From Psoroptes ovis (taxonomy: Eukaryota; Arthropoda; Arachnida; Sarcoptiformes; Psoroptidae), in contig PQWQ01000020.1 in the NCBI GenBank assembly GCA_002943765.1, positions 248,001 through 312,000 on the forward strand: a stretch of DNA of 64,000 nt, in the 5' to 3' direction. The notes beneath the pieces are model-generated. The model saw nothing but the letters and a program-made list of their open reading frames with translations, searched no databases and was not told where the DNA came from. Shown here piece after piece: positions 59,694 to 64,000 of the stretch (positions are counted from its first letter, which is position 1; every line of letters starts with the position of its first letter). The position numbers and the translations under genes were made by a program.

Positions 59694-61765
59694 ATGGAAA
59701 ATTTATCAGGAAGTAGAGAAAACTTAATCCATAATATGCATCAAATGAGTTTTGAAGATACTAGCCATATTTATACAATATTTTCAACAATGAATGAAAT
59801 GAGAAAAATTGGACAATTATGTGATATTACATTGGAAATTGGTGATACGAAAATTCAAGCACATAAAGTTGTATTGGCTGCCAATAGTGCATATTTTAAT
59901 GCAATGTTCAATTGTAAGTGATTGTATTTTCTATTTTAATTATTTAAAATCTTAAATTTCATTCTATTTTGAATCCAATAGCTGACATGATGGAAAAAAA
60001 TTCATCAACAATAAAAATTGGTGAAATAGAACCAAATGCTATGAAATTATTAATTGATTACATTTATACTGGGCAATTGATTATCACTGAAACAAATGTT
60101 TTGAATCTATTACCGGCATCAAGTTTGTTACAATTAATATTGATACGTGAAACATGCTGCCAATTTTTACGCAATCAGTTGCACCCTTCAAATTGTTTAG
60201 GCATTAGAAAATTCGCTGATACACACAGTTGTCAAGAATTGCAAGTATATTCCTTGAAATATGCATTGGATAATTTTCAAGATGTTTCAATGACTGAAGA
60301 ATTTTTGTCATTATCATATGAAGATATTATTAGTTTAATATCTGATAATCATTTGAATGTAACTGATGAAGAAACGGTTTACGATGCAACTATTCGATGG
60401 ATAAAACATGATTCGAAAAATAGAGAAATGCATTTTTCTACATTGCTTAGCCATGTTCGTTTACCATTGATTGAACGAAATTTTCTAATAAATCAAATAT
60501 TATCCGAACCATTTGTACGGGAAAATAATCAAGCAAAAGATTTAGTTATTGAAGCTATGAAATATCATCTTAGTTTTGAAAATCGATCCGGTAATTCACC
60601 AAGAACACAACATCGTAAGCCAGATGGTTTGACTGAATTTATTTTTGCCATCGGTGGTGGTTCATTATTTACCACGCACAATGAATGCGAATATTTTGAT
60701 CCAAGAGACAACACATGGTTAGAATTCACACCAACAAATCATAGAAGATCGAGAGCTGGTGTTACCTGTTTAAATCGAAATGTTTATGTTATTGGTGGTT
60801 ATAATAGCGGTTCAAAAACCTTATCTTCTGTAGAGTTTTTTGACCCATTAACAAATGTTTGGACTGATACAACTCCGATGGGTACTAAACGCAGTTGTCA
60901 TGGTGTTGCTGCATTGAATAATATTATTTATTCTGTTGGTGGATATGATGGTACATGTATTTATTATTCTTTTATAATTATTTTTATTGATTTTCCTTTA
61001 CTTCCAAACAAACAAACAAATAATTCAGGAATCAATTGTTTGAGTAGTGCAGAACGATTCGATCCATTAATGTCAGCATGGTTTTCGGTTAATTCCTTGG
61101 AGATAAAGCGACGGTATACAAAATTATTAGCTCTGAACAATAGTTTATATGTTGTGGGAGGATTCGATGGTGCTAATCATCTATCTTCAGTTGAACGATA
61201 TGATCCAAGGGTGATTATTCTTTAATTGTTCTTGTTTGAATTTTAATTCATTTTCAAAAATGATTGATAGGAAGGCAAATGGATTGCTGTTGCACCAATG
61301 TTAAATCGAAGAAGCAGTTGTGGTGCTACTGTACTGGATAATAAAATATATGTTGTCGGCGGTAATGATGGCACATTATGTATGTCCAGTGCTGAACGCT
61401 ATGATCCAGTACGAAATGCATGGGAAAATATAACATCAATGCAAAATCGTCGAAGTACACATGAATTGGTTGAATGTAGAGGATTATTATATGCATTAGG
61501 TGGAAATGATGGTAGTAATAGTTTGAATACAGTCGAATATTATTCACCTGATGATAATAAATGGACACTTAGCAATTCCATGATTTTAAGACGAAGTGGT
61601 TTAGGTGCTGTTAAACTTGAATGTTGTGATTTACGTAATTTATCTTCGATCAATGATTCGACTATTGACAGCAAAAATTCACCATATTCATCTTTTATAT
61701 CGACTAAATCGCTGGAATCGGATACAAAAGATAATAATTGCAGCAGTGACGATGAAAAACATTAA
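59694..61765 (+). CDS. KLHL17: BTB-BACK-kelch protein, KLHL17 (actinfilin)-like
   Basis: Exons are 59694-59913, 59982-60950, 61029-61210 and 61271-61765 (phases 1, 1 and 0), giving 621 aa. These proteins are substrate adaptors of cullin-3 ubiquitin ligases. BTB spans about 38-145 (GQLCDITLEIGDTKIQAHKV, FNSDMMEKNSST), and BACK about 150-255 (NCLGIRKFADTHSCQEL, LNVTDEETVYDATIRWIKHD). Six kelch repeats from about 300 carry the double-Gly and WxxxxPM-like signatures: FAIGGGSLFTTHNECEYFDP, VYVIGGYNSGS, YSVGGYDGINCLSSAERFDP, YVVGGFDGANHLSSVERYDP, YVVGGNDGTLCMSSAERYDP and YALGGNDGSNSLNTVEYYSP. The GGGSLF repeat and RRSTHELV motif match vertebrate KLHL17 best. The N-terminus is the ATG at 59694 (MENLSGSRENLIHNM). 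A piece of exon 2 recurs as a pseudogene at 63015. Confidence 0.92.
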
Positions 61766-61940
61766 ACTTAATGCGGTTTTACATTAGTTAATTAGATTGA
61801 ATCCTCATCAAGAAAATTTATTTTTATTTATGTAGTAATTCAATAATTTCTATTCGAATATCTTGAAATTTTAAAATTTTTCATTTAATGATCCGAAATA
61901 AATTATTTATTTTGACATTATGTCTTGTTTGGAATGAAAA

Positions 61941-61972
61941 TCAATTAATTAATTAATTAATTAATTAATCAA
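61941..61972. repeat. (TTAA)n tract
   Basis: About seven TTAA units. A shorter related tract stands at 63284-63300 in the duplicated segment, and another at 63575-63597. Confidence 0.85.
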
Positions 61973-62054
61973 GATTTTAAAATCACTTACGTTGTGCACA
62001 ATTTTTTTTTATTAATTGTGCGTCATCTGTCAGCCTTTGATCGAAATTTTACTC

Positions 62055-62072
62055 GAAATTTCCAGCATATTC
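62055..62072 (+). promoter_or_regulatory. Heat-shock element of the small HSP gene
   Basis: GAAATTTCCAGCATATTC gives the alternating 5-bp pattern GAA-nn-TTC-nn-GCA-nn-TTC, that is four HSF units with one mismatch. It lies about 30 bp upstream of the TATA box, the standard place for HSF-driven promoters. Confidence 0.75.
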
Positions 62073-62102
62073 AACAAAAATCTCTCATGCTTTGTGAGAG
62101 AG

Positions 62103-62109
62103 TATATAA
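62103..62109 (+). promoter_or_regulatory. TATA box of the small HSP gene, with likely initiator at 62138
   Basis: TATATAA is followed about 35 bp downstream by TCAGT (62138-62142), the arthropod initiator consensus. This predicts transcription starting near 62140 and a leader of about 107 nt. Confidence 0.7.
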
Positions 62110-62246
62110 ACGCCGTGTTTTCGAATTTGACAATCATTCAGTTCAACAAAAGCGATCGAAAACGAATACTTAAACACTACTTTTAAAGCTCTCAACTATT
62201 AATTTTCAATTGCTGTTTATTACTATTTATCGAAATCGTATTCAAA

Positions 62247-62705
62247 ATGTTTTCACTCGTACCACGAAGTTTCTTCAACGATGACGATGATCTCTTGGCC
62301 ATCAATCCATTCAGTCATTTGGTTTTTCCACGGTCTGTAGTACCACGAACCAACGATTGGCAGAGATTATTGGCCGAACCAAAACAATTGATCAGAAATG
62401 GTAAATTCGAAGTCGATTTTGATATGGGCAGCTTTGATCCAGAAACCATCAAAGTCAAATTGGATGGTCGAACATTGAACGTTGAAGCCAAACATGAAAA
62501 GAAATCTGATGGCCACTATGAATATCGTGAGTTTGTACGAAAAATTACTGTTCCAGAAGAAGTTGCCGAAGATCAATTGAAATGTAAAATCGCTGAAAAT
62601 GGTCGTCTTCATTTGGTGGCTCCATTGAAAAAACCATTGGAAGTCGAAGGTGGTAAAGGACGTAATATTCCGATCGAAATGGTTAGCAACAAAGAAAAGA
62701 AATAA
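62247..62705 (+). CDS. Small heat-shock protein (alpha-crystallin/HSP20 family)
   Basis: A 152-aa ATP-independent chaperone that binds unfolding proteins as an oligomer. The N-terminal arm (MFSLVPRSFFNDDDDLLAIN, then NPFSHLVFPRSVVPR) leads to the alpha-crystallin domain at about 50-135: NGKFEVDFDMGSFDPETIKV, LNVEAKHEKKSDGHYEYREF, VRKITVPEEV, and a C-terminal GRLHLVAPLKKP in the position of the conserved G-x-L block. The extension contains RNIPIEM, carrying the I-x-I motif that docks into neighbouring subunits. The gene is intronless, usual for heat-inducible genes, and has an HSE and TATA box. Tandem AATAAA signals follow at 62777 and 62781. Confidence 0.95.
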   Translation: MFSLVPRSFFNDDDDLLAINPFSHLVFPRSVVPRTNDWQRLLAEPKQLIRNGKFEVDFDMGSFDPETIKVKLDGRTLNVEAKHEKKSDGHYEYREFVRKITVPEEVAEDQLKCKIAENGRLHLVAPLKKPLEVEGGKGRNIPIEMVSNKEKK

Positions 62706-62776
62706 ATGTTTTTTCCATCTTGTCATTAATTCGAGTCATTCAAAATGATCTGTACATTTTTTTAATTTTTTAATTG

Positions 62777-62786
62777 AATAAATAAA
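62777..62786 (+). terminator. Overlapping polyadenylation signals of the small HSP gene
   Basis: AATAAATAAA contains two overlapping AATAAA hexamers 72 bp after the stop codon, followed by T/GT-rich sequence. Confidence 0.7.
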
Positions 62787-62805
62787 AGTTTCAATTTGAT
62801 ATTAA

Positions 62806-63014
62806 TAAAATTTTGATAAGTAATTTTTAATGTCTTCATTTGTAATTGAATATTTTTTTCGTAATTCATCAAAATTAGCTTGCTGTGGCGCTTGAAACAA
62901 TACAATAATTGGTTAGGGTGTCATTTTCATAACAAAAATCAATTAATTTCATAAATTTTTCTCTCGACAATCGTGGTTTTTCATTGAAATTTGGATTGAT
63001 GATGGCATAATCGA
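62806..63014 (-). pseudogene. Remnant of an unidentified gene's 3' end, frame interrupted
   Basis: Reading the minus strand, one frame gives DYAIINPNFNEKPRLSREKF and MKLIDFCYENDT. After a frame change near 62910-62925 the reading resumes as IIVLFQAPQQANFDELRKKY and ends SITNEDIKNYLSKFY with a stop at about 62812. Composition and codon choice look like real coding sequence, but the two halves are in different frames and the upstream side is cut by the KLHL-derived copy starting at 63015. I do not recognise the family. An unseen short intron or a sequencing error could also explain the shift. Confidence 0.4.
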
Positions 63015-63270
63015 TGTCATTATCATATGAAGATATTATTAGTTTAATATCTGATAATCATTTGAATGTAACTGATGAAGAAACACATTTTACGATGCAA
63101 ATATTCGACGGATAAAACATGATTCGAAAAATAGAAAAAAGGATGCATTTTTCTACATTGCATTCACCATGTTCGTTGACGATTGATTAAACGAAATTTT
63201 TCTAAGAAAAAAATCAAATATTATCCGAACCATTCCGTACGGGAAAAGATTAATCAAGCAAAAGATTTGG
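63015..63270 (+). pseudogene. Decayed copy of part of KLHL exon 2
   Basis: It matches 60306-60546 of the KLHL gene almost base for base at its start (TCATTATCATATGAAGATAT through GTAACTGATGAAGAAAC), then accumulates small insertions (ACGGTTTAC becomes ACACATTTTAC) and substitutions that break the BACK-domain frame. It ends at GCAAAAGATTTGG. No start, splice sites or kelch repeats accompany it. Confidence 0.9.
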
Positions 63271-63280
63271 ATTTATGGGA

Positions 63281-63421
63281 AATCAATTAATAATTAATCA
63301 AGATTTTAAAAAACACTTAGGTTGTGCACAATTTTTTTTCATTTATTATGCGCCATCTGTCGGGCTTTTATTGAAATTTTAGTCGAAATTTCCAGCATGT
63401 TCAAGAAAAATCTCATGCTTT
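63281..63421 (+). pseudogene. Copy of the small HSP upstream region, without TATA box
   Basis: It is collinear with 61939-62094: AATCAATTAA, CAAGATTTTAAAA..CACTTA, GTTGTGCACAATTTTTTTT, GCGCCATCTGTC, and the HSE copy GAAATTTCCAGCATGTTC at 63385-63402. Similarity stops at CTCATGCTTT, just before the place of the TATA box. Joined directly to the KLHL fragment, it shows that one segment (about 60306-62094) was duplicated and then lost its middle 1.4 kb. Confidence 0.88.
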
Positions 63422-64000
63422 CGATTTTTCACATTTATTTTCCATTCATTTCTGGTTTGATCGTGAATGTGTGCGAATCATTACACGAAATGCAAGCATG
63501 TTGCCGGCCACGTTTTTTCCTTTTCTAGAAATTTCATGAAGATTCTTTTCGATTCCAATTACGGTAATTGATCACTAATTAATTAATTAATTAATCAATC
63601 AATCAAAAATCAATTGAAATGATGAGCTTCAGATGACGAGTCTTATTTCTATTGAATAATTTGACATTCAATCAATAGCAAAAAAAAGGATGATAATTTT
63701 GGCGACTGAATTTTCTTAATTTTTTTTCAAATCCATTTTTGATTCTATTATTTAATGATAAACTAATTAATCTTAATTTTTCTGCTCCTTAGATAGTAGA
63801 TGAACAATGGATCAATCATTCGATCATTCATTCATTCGTTCCACAGGTAATTCGATAATTTCTTGAAATTATAAAATCTACTCATTTAGATATCATTTTT
63901 TTCTGATGTATAATTTACCAAACTGAATTTATCGTTGATGGTAGTTCAATAGAACGAGGCATTTGTCTGATTGATTTATTTTATTCACTTTGAATTTAAT
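63422..64000. other. Right-edge non-coding stretch
   Basis: It contains the orphan heat-shock element at 63523-63545, a (TTAA)n tract at about 63575-63597, and AT-rich filler. The frame at 63322-63528 lies over duplicated non-coding sequence and is spurious. No gene is seen before the window ends. Confidence 0.6.
63523..63545. promoter_or_regulatory. Perfect five-unit heat-shock element without a visible gene
   Basis: TTC-TA-GAA-AT-TTC-AT-GAA-GA-TTC: five HSF pentamer units with no mismatch. It is better than the element in front of the small HSP gene. No TATA box or start codon with a recognisable product follows within the remaining 455 bp. Confidence 0.8.

Larger units (their letters stand above)
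61766..62246 (+). other. KLHL 3' flank and small heat-shock promoter/leader
   Basis: It holds a (TTAA)n tract at about 61941-61972, the heat-shock element and TATA box listed separately, and an untranslated leader of about 105 bp before the ATG at 62247. Confidence 0.7.

Noticed and set aside
62367..62726. 119-codon minus-strand open frame over the small HSP gene
   Set aside because: Antisense shadow of a conserved alpha-crystallin domain.
63322..63528. 68-codon plus-strand open frame near the right edge
   Set aside because: Its first half is a copy of non-coding heat-shock promoter DNA.
1..64000. CRISPR arrays, rRNA, tRNA genes, autonomous transposons or viral sequence
   Set aside because: Spaced repeats here are dispersed inverted-repeat elements, not arrays. 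No transposase, reverse transcriptase, integrase or viral-type frame was recognised, and no cloverleaf with A and B boxes was found by eye. A tRNA scan could still find one I missed.

Overview
This is a nuclear, eukaryotic, very A+T-rich window. It has spliced genes with mostly short introns (about 50-200 bp, GT-AG, often GTAAGT, GTATGT or GTTTGT donors). Coding exons are loaded with Asn, Gln, Asp, Ser and His runs, and intergenic DNA is full of ATT/AAT, GATG and GAAT microsatellites. The gene set (bursicon-type LGR receptor, sleepless-like Ly6 protein, tamozhennic/SPATA2, ZNRF, SMG8) is animal and fits an arthropod. The compact AT-rich style is most like an astigmatid mite such as Dermatophagoides; that species-level guess is inference.

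Layout, left to right. 493-3958 (-): SLC66A2 (PQ-loop transporter family) with two large extra exons at the place where human isoforms differ. 6780-7379 (+): LSM10 (U7 snRNP). 7575-8857 (-): GPI-anchored Ly6/three-finger protein with a long low-complexity N-terminal part. 8858-18485: about 9.6 kb without a recognisable gene, its right part sprinkled with small foldback transposons. 18486-39753 (+): a leucine-rich-repeat GPCR of the LGR2/rickets (bursicon receptor) type, with a 13.8-kb first intron holding ten foldback elements and an exceptional cytoplasmic tail of about 1,100 residues. 41531-42290 (+): a MARVEL four-helix membrane protein. 42554-44407 (+): TFIIH p62 (GTF2H1). 45392-47035 (+): katanin p60. 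48064-49024 (-): ZNRF-type E3 ligase. 51771-52593 (+): a second MARVEL protein with the same intron positions as the first. 52797-54553 (-): SPATA2/tamozhennic. 55224-58657 (-): SMG8. 59694-61765 (+): KLHL17-like BTB-BACK-kelch protein. 62247-62705 (+): small heat-shock protein with HSE and TATA box. 62818-63421: broken gene pieces, including a decayed direct copy of part of the KLHL gene fused to a copy of the heat-shock promoter. A perfect five-unit heat-shock element stands alone at 63523-63545.

The genes are unrelated housekeeping, signalling and stress genes, not a pathway cluster. The most distinctive things are: (1) a family of 20 ~80-bp mariner-like foldback elements whose two arms change together; (2) a second foldback family; (3) the LGR tail; (4) the SLC66A2 cassette; (5) the KLHL/heat-shock duplication with an orphan HSE. 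I see no CRISPR, rRNA, confident tRNA, viral sequence or autonomous transposon. Exon boundaries were worked out by hand from reading frame, splice sites, phase and remembered family alignment; no search or transcript data were available.
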